From the NCBI RefSeq assembly GCF_017744115.1, contig NZ_JAGHQW010000005.1, positions 62,001 through 126,000 on the forward strand: DNA of 64,000 nucleotides. Direction: 5' to 3'. Below are positions 26,860-34,922 of this stretch, in pieces. The position numbers and the translations under genes are program-made. The DNA is from Salinisphaera sp. G21_0 (GTDB lineage: Bacteria > Pseudomonadota > Gammaproteobacteria > Pseudomonadales > Endozoicomonadaceae). Each line of letters opens with the position of its first letter. Position 1 is the first letter of the stretch. A model generated the notes under the pieces. That model saw only the letters and a list, made by a program, of their open reading frames with translations. It searched no databases and was not told the DNA's origin.

Positions 26860-27048
26860 TCAATGCAGATGTCGTGGGTTACTGGATTTACCAACAACCT
26901 TGCCCGTGTTATCGAGAATTTTATCCCTGGAATCCACACGGTATATCTGCCTTAAATACTCTTCCTTAATGGCTTTCTCATCAACGAGAGGCTTGGTATC
27001 CACTCCAGCGTATGCCAGGTATTCAAGCATGTACAGGGGGTTCGGCAT
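26860..27048 (-). CDS. small hypothetical protein
   Basis: This 62-residue polar protein starts M-P-N-P-L-Y-M-L-E-Y-L-A and has no membrane segment. It has a strong Shine-Dalgarno (GGAGG, five bases ahead), which is the main reason to accept it as real. It is transcribed towards efpL with a ~230-base gap. No family was recognised. Confidence 0.55.
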   Translation of the reverse strand: MPNPLYMLEYLAYAGVDTKPLVDEKAIKEEYLRQIYRVDSRDKILDNTGKVVGKSSNPRHLH

Positions 27049-27315
27049 GATAACCTCCGAGCCAGTTATAATGTGCGCGGTAGCTTACCTTTCGCCATGA
27101 CTCCGTTTGTTGATGCAGGGCATAAAAAGAGTGCCTTGTCATGAAAGTTTGTTGAAAGCCTATGTAAACCACTGATGAAGCTTGTTGTCTGTCAATTTCA
27201 TGAAAAATATTGCATCGTGCTCGCTAACATAGAAAAAATTGACTTACATCAATGCTTGAAAAAGGCTGGGCCTATAAAAAAGATTATTAGAAGAAATATC
27301 TAAGGGGGATGCTAT

Positions 27316-27894
27316 ATGACGACAGTGATTGACCGAATCATCAAAGACCATCAGCATATGGCACGCTTGCTGGACTACCTGGATTACGAGGTCTCTGGTT
27401 ACCGGGAAGGCAGTGAGCACAATCCTCAGCTGAACATTATTATTGAAGCGCTGGATTATATGCATAACTATCCAGATGCATTTCACCATCCTCTTGAGTC
27501 CAGGTTGATGGCCCGGCTTCGTCCCCGGTTGGCCAGTAAAGAAGAACGGGTTCAGTTTGATATGATTGAGGATCAACACCGGCAGATTACGGCAATGACC
27601 CAGAGGCTCGTGGAGGCTTTCAATACCGTTGCTTCTGACCAGGTTATCCCGATTAATCTGCTACTGGCTGAATACACGCTCTACAGTGAATTGCAGCGGG
27701 AACATATGGAACTGGAAAACCAGTATATGATTCCGGCGATGCAGTCCTTATTGAGTGTTGATGATCTGGTACTGGTTGATAATGATCTTAAACAGATGTC
27801 TGATCCACTTTTTGGTTCTCATTTATGGGAGGTATACCAAAATCTGTACCAGTATGTTACTGAGCGGGAAAACGGGGTTGAGCCGGTTATTTGA
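27316..27894 (+). CDS. hemerythrin-like domain protein
   Basis: This 192-residue, all-helical cytoplasmic protein has the histidine/glutamate set of HHE hemerythrin domains. D-H-Q-H lies near residue 12, M-H-N-Y near 50, F-H-H-P-L-E-S near 58, D-Q-H near 87 and R-E-H-M-E-L-E-N near 129. These would bind a di-iron centre used for O2, NO or iron sensing or for repair. The start follows AAGGGGGATG. It stands alone, with a stem-loop 28 bases after its stop. Confidence 0.85.
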   Translation: MTTVIDRIIKDHQHMARLLDYLDYEVSGYREGSEHNPQLNIIIEALDYMHNYPDAFHHPLESRLMARLRPRLASKEERVQFDMIEDQHRQITAMTQRLVEAFNTVASDQVIPINLLLAEYTLYSELQREHMELENQYMIPAMQSLLSVDDLVLVDNDLKQMSDPLFGSHLWEVYQNLYQYVTERENGVEPVI

Positions 27895-27921
27895 TATTCA
27901 GCTCTACTCATAACCTTTACT

Positions 27922-27955
27922 CTCCAGCAAATTGCATGTTAAGAATTTGCTGGGA
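27922..27955 (+). terminator. stem-loop after the hemerythrin gene
   Basis: Perfect 10-base arms (CCAGCAAATT / AATTTGCTGG) enclose a ten-base loop shortly after the stop codon. The T-run is weak, so termination is possible but not certain. Confidence 0.45.
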
Positions 27956-28102
27956 GTTCTGTCCAGACCGTAACTCAGTTTGCGGCTTGTCCCTTCGCCT
28001 TTATCTTCTTCACCCAGTCTGCAATGTAATAGCACTGATATTCATAAAGTGATAATTGTATAGGGCAGTTTTTTATTTCGCTATCGAAAGAGAGGATGGA
28101 GC

Positions 28103-29851
28103 GTGGGTAAACCAATAACATGGATTGTTGCAGGCATTTTCTGGATGCAGGCTCATTTCGTTCTTGCTGATGCCATTCCCCCCGGAGAGATTGCGCCCGA
28201 GCCGGGTACAGGCAATACGGAACAGGAACTGGTCAGGGCCTCTGACTATATGGTAGCTACTGCAAACCCCTATGCAGCGAGAGCTGGTTACGAAATTCTC
28301 AAACAGGGCGGTTCTGCTATTGATGCTGTCATCACCACGCAGCTGGTACTGAACCTGGTGGAACCGCAATCTTCAGGTATTGGTGGGTCGGGATTAGTCG
28401 TTTATTTTGATAATAAGGTCGGACAGTTATCCACCTGGGAAGGTCGTGAGACTGCACCGGGGCAGGTAAAGCCGGATCACTTTCTTGATGAAACAGGAGA
28501 ACCCAGGGCGTTTTATGATGCGGTTGTGGGTGGGCGATCGGTAGCAACTCCCGGTCTGCTCAAGTTGATGTATGAAGTGCATCAAAAGCATGGAAAACTG
28601 GCTTGGAAAACCTTGTTCAAGCCAGCGATAAAACTGGCCCGGGAAGGGTTTATTGTGTCGCCAAGACTGGCCAGCCTTGTTGCCATGGATCAGACACGTC
28701 TGGGGCGTTATGAAAACACGAGAAACTACTTTTATCCTGAAGGCCGTCCTGTGCAGGAAGGCGATCTGCTGAAAAACCTGCCATTTGCCAATACTCTGTC
28801 TCTTATTGCCAGTCGTGGGATTGATCCGTTCTATCAGGGAGAGATTGGTCGCGATATCGTCACAACGGTGAACTCAGTAACCGATAATCCTGGCTTACTG
28901 ACTATGAGTGACCTGAACCGTTATCAGGTTCAGGAACGTGACCCTGCCTGTATGGACTATCGGAGGTATCGGGTGTGCAGTATGGGACCACCGAGTTCGG
29001 GTGGGCTGACCATGGGGCAGATTCTCGGGATGCTGGATCACTACAACCTGCCTGAACTGGGCAAGGACAACCCCATTAGCTGGCAACTGATTGGTGATGC
29101 AACGCGTCTGGCTTTTGCCGACCGTGGAATGTATATGGCGGATCAGGACTTTATTAATGTGCCGGAGGGGTTGCTGGATAAGTCCTATCTTCTTGAGCGA
29201 AGTCGGCTGCTTAAAACTGGAAAGCCGTTGCAAGGGGTTGCTCCGGGCTTGCCGCCGGGCATAGACGAAATACGTCAGGCTTCCGTTGAAGCGCTGGAAC
29301 TCCCGGCAACGACGCATATCAGCATTGTTGATGGTGATGGCAATGCGGTGGCGATGACCTCCAGCGTAGAGAATGCTTTTGGCTCACGCCTGATGGTTGG
29401 TGGTTTTCTGTTGAATAACTCCATGACGGATTTTTCCTTCCGTCCATTTATTGATGGCAAACCGGTAGCCAATCGCATAGCACCAGGAAAACGACCAATG
29501 TCTTCTATGACGCCCACTATCGTGTTACGTGATGGCAAGCCCTATATGGTTCTTGGCTCTGCGGGTGGCAGTCGTATAATTGTTCATGTTGTCAAAACAG
29601 TTATTGCTCATCTGGACTGGCAATTACCCGTGGATGAAGCCGTTAGTCTATCTCACCGAATCAATATGCAGGGATCTTATGAACTTGAGTCCGGAACGGA
29701 TGCGGAAAAGCTGGTAATACCGCTAAAAGCAATGGGGTATAAGGTATCAGTCCGTGATCTGAACAGCGGTCTGCATGCCATTGTTATAAAGAAGTCAGGC
29801 CTGGAAGGGGCTGCTGATCCACGGCGGGAAGGTGCGGTTATGGGGGACTGA
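28103..29851 (+). CDS. ggt: gamma-glutamyltransferase
   Basis: This periplasmic N-terminal-nucleophile enzyme transfers or hydrolyses the gamma-glutamyl group of glutathione and related compounds. The 582-residue proenzyme has a signal peptide (residues 1-24, ending near L-A-D-A). The large-subunit motifs G-G-S-A-I-D-A-V and S-S-G-I-G-G-S-G are present. The self-cleavage site is A-T-T-H-I-S, with the nucleophile threonine near residue 403. It is followed by S-S-V-E-N-A-F-G-S and P-M-S-S-M-T-P-T, and the glycine loop G-S-A-G-G-S-R. The start is the GTG at 28103, behind AGAGAGGA. A 5-oxoprolinase set lies elsewhere in this window and could use products of the same pathway. Confidence 0.94.
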   Translation: MGKPITWIVAGIFWMQAHFVLADAIPPGEIAPEPGTGNTEQELVRASDYMVATANPYAARAGYEILKQGGSAIDAVITTQLVLNLVEPQSSGIGGSGLVVYFDNKVGQLSTWEGRETAPGQVKPDHFLDETGEPRAFYDAVVGGRSVATPGLLKLMYEVHQKHGKLAWKTLFKPAIKLAREGFIVSPRLASLVAMDQTRLGRYENTRNYFYPEGRPVQEGDLLKNLPFANTLSLIASRGIDPFYQGEIGRDIVTTVNSVTDNPGLLTMSDLNRYQVQERDPACMDYRRYRVCSMGPPSSGGLTMGQILGMLDHYNLPELGKDNPISWQLIGDATRLAFADRGMYMADQDFINVPEGLLDKSYLLERSRLLKTGKPLQGVAPGLPPGIDEIRQASVEALELPATTHISIVDGDGNAVAMTSSVENAFGSRLMVGGFLLNNSMTDFSFRPFIDGKPVANRIAPGKRPMSSMTPTIVLRDGKPYMVLGSAGGSRIIVHVVKTVIAHLDWQLPVDEAVSLSHRINMQGSYELESGTDAEKLVIPLKAMGYKVSVRDLNSGLHAIVIKKSGLEGAADPRREGAVMGD

Positions 29852-29901
29852 ATACCCGTATGCCCAAGATCGAAGACCAATGGCACTGACTTAAGACTCC
29901 A

Positions 29902-29932
29902 AGCCATGATCTGCCTCACCAGAGTCATGGCT
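29902..29932. terminator. possible bidirectional stem-loop between convergent genes
   Basis: Perfect 8-base arms (AGCCATGA / TCATGGCT) with a 15-base loop lie between the convergent ggt and ankyrin genes. A T-rich stretch follows about 20 bases later. Weak support as a terminator. Confidence 0.4.
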
Positions 29933-30002
29933 ATGGAATAGCAAGAAAAGAACCGTTTTTTCTCTTGTTTTCATCCCAAACCAAAGTAGCAGCGAATAAG
30001 GA

Positions 30003-31532
30003 TCAGGATAAAGTGCACTGCAGATCATTTAGATCTTCAAAAGCTTCTGCAACATCCAATAGCTCTAACTGCCAGCTGTACTTGGCTCCGGCTCCGATAA
30101 GCGCTCGCTCGCATTGTACGTCACTTGCAAAATCCAGCGCCGTCTGGTTCCTGTTGTTTTTGACGTTAATATCTGCATTGGCATCAATAAGGGTCATAAG
30201 GTATCCGATATTGTTTTCTCTGGCAGCCGCAAAGAGTGCAGTTTCACCGGAGTAGTCTCTGGCATTAATATCTGCCCCAGCCCTAATCAGAGTTTTGGCA
30301 CATTCTACATTGTCAGTCCGGTTGCCCAGGTGGAGGGCCGTACGGCCCTGTTGATCTCTGGCATTGCGATCCGCCCCAGACTCAAGGAGTTTTTGAAGAA
30401 AGGTAATATCATCAAGTCCAGCGGCGATATGAAGTGCACAGTCGCCAAACCGGTTTTTAACATCCACATTTGCCCCGGCGAGCATGACTGCGTTCATGAG
30501 CTTTTTGTCTTGACGACTGACCGCACAGGTAAGAGGCGTGAAACCGTTCGTGAGAACGCTGCCTTTTTCAACTCTGCCATTAATGTCCGCACCTGCGTCA
30601 ATCAGAGGTTGCATGCACTCGGTGCTGCCTGACCCAACTGCATTGAACAATGCATGATTGAGATCAAGACTAAGAGCGAGCCCCCCCTCGTTGAGCAGAA
30701 CATGTACGCTCACGGGGAGATTTTTCGCGGTGGCGATCATCAGAGACTCATTTAAAATCTCAGTACGTCGTCCACTGTTGAGATCCTCAAAACAGTACCA
30801 TGATTTCATCAGAAATCGGATTGAATCAGTTTGGCCACTTTCCGAGGCAATACGCAGGGCTCCAGCAGCTTCGTTCGCCCCCTTTTTCATCAAATACCGC
30901 ATAGACTCTACCTGAGCTTCTCCAGCAGCAGAACCCATTGCCATATTAAGTTGTTCGGTAATGTAATCTCTATGGTGCCCCTTGAACCAGGTGTTTAATA
31001 CCCACTCCAGACACTCAATCCGGCCATTTGCAGCTGCTGTATACAATACAGAGTTAGGATTGGGGTGTGGCTCTTTTGATTTTTCCCACAATAATTGCAA
31101 GCACTCAACCTGACCGTGTTTAGCGGCAATCTTTCCCAGGGCATCAATTATGCTCTCCAGATTGTCAGCATAAACGGCTCCTCCAGATTGTTGTTGCCAG
31201 CCTATATTGTCGATATCAAGATCCAACACCTTTCCCAGTGCTTCCAGATCCCCATAACGACAGGCATGTGCAGCTAAAGGCTGAGAGCAACGAAGCAACG
31301 GCAGGATAGGTTGCTCCGAACAGACAATGCAATGCAGTTCACTCCGCCTGGCCTCAGCCCTGGCTTGATCAAGCAATGGTTGAAGAATGCAGTCAAGATG
31401 GAATTGGTGGGACTCAGGGCACGACGCGGTGACCACCGATCGCCCACCAAATAAGCTGTTTGTTTGCTCTTTACAGAGAGCACAAGTTGGAAAATTACTT
31501 AAATTGTTTATCGAATTTGTAACATTATTCAT
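30003..31532 (-). CDS. RING-H2-like finger plus ankyrin repeat protein, candidate effector
   Basis: This 509-residue protein has no signal peptide. The N-terminus has a zinc-ligand array C17, C20, C38, H42, H45, C48, C68, C71, in the C3H2C3 order of RING-H2 fingers. From about residue 85 to the end it consists of ankyrin repeats. The early ones are degenerate; those from about 320 are canonical, with G-F-T-P-L-T-C-A, G-D-C-A-L-H-I-A-A-G, G-R-T-A-L-H-L and G-E-T-A-L-F-A-A-A and the usual L-L-E-S-G-A-D turns. Fingers plus ankyrin repeats resemble eukaryotic E3 ligases, so a host-targeted ubiquitin ligase is inferred. A similar finger occurs at 2791-4605. It is convergent with ggt. Confidence 0.75.
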   Translation of the reverse strand: MNNVTNSINNLSNFPTCALCKEQTNSLFGGRSVVTASCPESHQFHLDCILQPLLDQARAEARRSELHCIVCSEQPILPLLRCSQPLAAHACRYGDLEALGKVLDLDIDNIGWQQQSGGAVYADNLESIIDALGKIAAKHGQVECLQLLWEKSKEPHPNPNSVLYTAAANGRIECLEWVLNTWFKGHHRDYITEQLNMAMGSAAGEAQVESMRYLMKKGANEAAGALRIASESGQTDSIRFLMKSWYCFEDLNSGRRTEILNESLMIATAKNLPVSVHVLLNEGGLALSLDLNHALFNAVGSGSTECMQPLIDAGADINGRVEKGSVLTNGFTPLTCAVSRQDKKLMNAVMLAGANVDVKNRFGDCALHIAAGLDDITFLQKLLESGADRNARDQQGRTALHLGNRTDNVECAKTLIRAGADINARDYSGETALFAAARENNIGYLMTLIDANADINVKNNRNQTALDFASDVQCERALIGAGAKYSWQLELLDVAEAFEDLNDLQCTLS

Positions 31533-31745
31533 AACAGATCTCCGTTAAAAGCGAGCAGCTGCCTTTCACCTCCATTGGTATTTTCCTGAAATCTGTTGTC
31601 AAAGGACTGATCAGATATACAGAAACACTGTCAGTGCAAAACCAGTGAGAGAGCGAGAACCACCTTGGCCGGATTGCTACCACTGCACTCTGAAAAGCGT
31701 TTTTCCAGAACGTGAAGGCTGCAAGTGAGTTGTTTTTCAGCTTAG

Positions 31746-31817
31746 GAGGCTGAGCGAGGATAGCGCCCGTCCAGGCGACCCATTAGCGAGGATAGCAGTC
31801 TATTCTCGGTCAGCCTC
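31746..31817. repeat. 72-base palindromic insertion present only in duplication unit 1
   Basis: Arms of 18 bases (31746-31763 and 31800-31817) pair with two mismatches; GCGAGGATAGC occurs twice. The matching place in unit 2 (about 34870) lacks it, so it was inserted or lost after the duplication. Confidence 0.7.
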
Positions 31818-31867
31818 TTGGGAACAGTCCTTAATTAATAACAGTCGTGCTTTCTAACTTTCGGTTT

Positions 31868-33907
31868 CTATACCAACCGAAGTAACGGCACCAATTCACC
31901 ATCATCGCTGTCTTCTGCAATATCGGGCAGTGAGTTCACGGAGCGTTCGGGGGATCTGTTCACGGGATTGTCCCCTGTGCTCCCGGCCAATATGGGGCTA
32001 TAACCAGCCGCAGGCGATGCCCGGTTGCGATAGTAGCGGAAGATACACAAGCCAACCACCAGCACCAAGAGTACACCGCCCAGGGCTATAGCGGCTAAAG
32101 CGGCTTGATTCAGGTTCAGATCCCTTGAGCTGCTTTTACCCGAAGTGGTTGGGGTTGTTGTCGGGATGGTTGTCGGGATTGTGGCCGGGAAGAACCCACA
32201 CTGATGAATTTGATTGTTTGCCAGTGCCGTAAAATTATAAACATCGGGCCGATAATTCGGCGGCAGCAGACCAGGGTCAATACCTGCACCTGAATTATCC
32301 AGCCAGGGATGACAACCAGGGTCGGTATTGTTTTGCCAGTGTCCATTGATACGGACATTACAGATGCCCGCTTCAGGACCACCCATGACACCAGCATCTC
32401 CATATTCACTGTCGACTTCGCAATTGATCGCCGTGGTGCAGGCAAGATTGCTATAAGATGAAAATCCTCCCTCTCCGATGCCAGCATCTGCGCTCTTGCC
32501 GGAGGTTGTCACTGTACAGTTCAATGCGGTGGTGCCAACTATCTTTACAGATTCAAATCCGCCACCAACCATGCCCACCCCGATACCGGCGTTCCCGCCG
32601 GGGCCGGAGGTCGTCACAGTGCAGTTTGCTGCTGTGGTGTTAGCAACATTTGCCACAGAAAAGCTGCCTCCCCCTGCGCCGATGCCTGCATTGCCACGCA
32701 AACCGGAAGCGGCCACGGTACAGTTCACCGCTGTGGTGTTGGCAACCATGTCAAAAAAAACAGCTTTGCCCAGGCCAATACCTGCGTCGCCATAATCACC
32801 GGTGTTTTCGACTAAACAGTCCACCGCCGTGGTGTGAGCAATCGTGCCATCATTAAAAGCCGTACCCACGCCAATGCCTGCACCTCCATATTTAGCGGAA
32901 TTTTCAACTTTGCAGTTCACCGCCGTGGTGTTGGCAACCATGCCATGACCATCACGACGCCCCTCTGCTTTAAAACCTGCCATTAGCCTCCCCGCACCAA
33001 TGCCTGCTGCTCCTGAATATTCAGAGCTGGCCGATGTGCAATTCACCGCAGTGGTGCCGACAACCCTGCCATTATCACGAAGAAACCCGGCACCAATACC
33101 TGCTGCTCCAGCGTCTTCCACGCCAGCGGAGGCTGCCACAGTGCAGTTCACTGCGGTGGTGTTGAGCACCGTTCCCCGGACATTCCCCCCGGCAATCCCC
33201 GCACTGTCACCCAGGGCTAATACATGGGCATTCTTAACGCTGGCATTAGTGACCATGGCATCGTCTGCAATGATACAGGCCACTACCGCGACCGGGCCTT
33301 TGTCTCTTATATTGGCACCGTTAAAGTTCAGGCCATCGATCTGGCCTGTACCTCCAAGGGTTTGCACCAGACAATGGCTAAGATTACAAATGGTGCCGTT
33401 TTCGCCACGGAGGGTGCCGGTAAATGGATGAGTATCATTACCAATGGGCTGGCCCAACTGGCTACCATCAATATCCCCGGTCTGTCGGTAAGTACCATTG
33501 AGTGGATAGTCAGGGTCATGGCCGATCTTACCCAGGGTTGCAGCATCCGGCACCGCTATCCACCGGTCACTGTTATCGTCGGCTGTGGCTGTCGCATTGG
33601 CAGCAGTTAGGCCGGACGGAGCACTTGGCACCATGGTCGGGTTCAGCAGCTGATGGGTCCGGGGCGTTGTGCTGGCCGGTTTACGATGCTGCGGCGGTAT
33701 GTCTTGCTGTCTGTTTTTTATTGCACTGTGGTCGTTTACCGGGTTTTCCTCACGGGTATTTTCCTGTAACAACGGTACGGCGTCAGATTCTGAACACACA
33801 CCCAGTCGTCCCCACCGTCCCTGTGGCTCGACAGACTGGCTTGTTGATGGTTGCGAGGCACTGGCAGTAACGCTGCCGGGCATGGTTGGTGGCTGTATCA
33901 AAATCAC
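31868..33907 (-). CDS. repeat-rich membrane protein, copy 1
   Basis: This 679-residue protein has a polar N-terminal region (1-110) and a GLUG-like entry region with L-N-G-T-Y-R-Q-T-G-D-I-D. Eight repeats of about 40 residues follow, built on T-T-A-V-N-C-x-V then A-G-I-G-x-G, probably stacked as a beta-solenoid. One membrane helix (about 604-623) precedes a 56-residue basic-then-acidic tail. No N-terminal signal peptide is visible. The tail has Y-S-P-I (636-639) and E-L-V-P-L-L (671-676), and the N-terminal region has D-A-V-P-L-L (42-47); these fit eukaryotic tyrosine and acidic-dileucine sorting motifs. N-x-S/T sequons are frequent. Function is unknown; a surface or host-membrane role is inferred. 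It has a tandem paralogue at 34923-36818. Confidence 0.6.
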   Translation of the reverse strand: MILIQPPTMPGSVTASASQPSTSQSVEPQGRWGRLGVCSESDAVPLLQENTREENPVNDHSAIKNRQQDIPPQHRKPASTTPRTHQLLNPTMVPSAPSGLTAANATATADDNSDRWIAVPDAATLGKIGHDPDYPLNGTYRQTGDIDGSQLGQPIGNDTHPFTGTLRGENGTICNLSHCLVQTLGGTGQIDGLNFNGANIRDKGPVAVVACIIADDAMVTNASVKNAHVLALGDSAGIAGGNVRGTVLNTTAVNCTVAASAGVEDAGAAGIGAGFLRDNGRVVGTTAVNCTSASSEYSGAAGIGAGRLMAGFKAEGRRDGHGMVANTTAVNCKVENSAKYGGAGIGVGTAFNDGTIAHTTAVDCLVENTGDYGDAGIGLGKAVFFDMVANTTAVNCTVAASGLRGNAGIGAGGGSFSVANVANTTAANCTVTTSGPGGNAGIGVGMVGGGFESVKIVGTTALNCTVTTSGKSADAGIGEGGFSSYSNLACTTAINCEVDSEYGDAGVMGGPEAGICNVRINGHWQNNTDPGCHPWLDNSGAGIDPGLLPPNYRPDVYNFTALANNQIHQCGFFPATIPTTIPTTTPTTSGKSSSRDLNLNQAALAAIALGGVLLVLVVGLCIFRYYRNRASPAAGYSPILAGSTGDNPVNRSPERSVNSLPDIAEDSDDGELVPLLRLV

Positions 33908-34200
33908 TCCCTCATGATGGCGTTAATTATTGTGCTGGTTTCCTACCGCTCAAATTCCCGGGACCGCCACAGGCAGTCATAGGTCTTTGCAATTTGATTG
34001 TTCGGTCATCCAGCATAATGAAAATGCCACACGTGGAGAGAAGGCCTATTCGTGCCTGACTCGGGGATTCTCACGGCAAAAGAGCAAACAACCCGCAGGG
34101 TAGAATAGCCCCGGATGCGTTACTTTGCTGTGAAAATTCCCGAGAAGAGCATAAAACGGGCCAGCCTGAAATGCGTGAGGCCTTCAGTACTTCGAAAAGC

Positions 34201-34740
34201 TCAGGAAAAAAGTTCCTGACGATTTCTGAACTGATCCAGGGCATCCGGGTTGGCCTGGGCATCGGTATTTTTTACCGGCCGATTATGAATAACTTCACGC
34301 ACCGGCAGCTCAACGATTTTACCGCTGATGGTTCTTGGAATGTCGGTGACCTGCAGAACCTTGGCGGGAACGTGACGAGGCGTAGTGTTGCTGCGAATGG
34401 TCTGGATGATTTTCCGGATCAACTGATCATTAAGTGTCACGCCATCACGAAGCTGCACAAACAACACAATGCGTGTGTCGTCTTCCCACTCCTGTCCTAC
34501 CGCAATGCTTTCAAGTACTTCTTCTACCTTTTCAACCTGACGATAAATCTCGGCAGTACCAATGCGGACGTCTCCCGGATTTAATACGGCATCGGCCCGG
34601 CCATGGATAATAACGCCGCCATGCCGGGTCAGCTCGCCGTAATCGCCATGAGCCCAGCCCCCTGCAAACTCGTTGAAGTAGGCGTTGTGGTACTTGCTGC
34701 CATCAGGGTCATTCCATAAGCCAACGGGCATGGACGGGAA
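34201..34740 (-). pseudogene. aacS 3' fragment (truncated duplicate)
   Basis: These are the last ~180 codons of acetoacetyl-CoA synthetase, nearly identical to the 3' end of the intact gene at 37111-39054 ([11 protein letters not shown] and [12 protein letters not shown] are shared). The catalytic N-terminal part is missing. The break at 34740 corresponds to 37651, and upstream sequence is replaced by a piece of liuD. An ATG formed near the junction leaves an open frame, but it cannot encode an active enzyme. Confidence 0.88.
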
Positions 34741-34843
34741 GTGCAACTTCATAGCTGATATCCGGAAGAATGACTTTCAATAATTCCCCCGGCTGGGGAA
34801 TTATACGGCAAATAATTGGCAGTAATTTTTCTGTGCCTGTTGT
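34741..34843 (-). pseudogene. liuD internal fragment
   Basis: About 100 bases match the region around 40328-40430 inside the methylcrotonyl-CoA carboxylase alpha gene, including the stretch CATAGCTGAT-TCCGGAAGA. It is joined directly to the aacS fragment and ends where duplication unit 2 begins. Confidence 0.8.
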
Positions 34844-34922
34844 AAAGGCTGCAAGTGAGTTTATTTTTGAGCTTGGAAACAGTCCTTAATTGATACCATG
34901 CGTGCTTTCTAAGTTTCGGATG

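Larger units (their letters stand above)
31715..34844. repeat. duplication unit 1 (3.1 kb, internally deleted)
   Basis: This block repeats the sequence that starts at 34845. Both begin with AAGGCTGCAAGTGAGTT, then contain a repeat-rich membrane protein gene, its upstream region and the 3' end of aacS. In unit 1 the aacS homology stops at 34740 (equivalent to 37651), and the last ~100 bases match the inside of liuD at about 40328-40430. Unit 1 is therefore a tandem copy that lost about 2.7 kb. Confidence 0.85.

Noticed and set aside
34201-34752. Functional short acyl-CoA ligase
   Set aside because: Only the C-terminal ~180 codons of aacS remain, fused to liuD sequence; no adenylation core is present.
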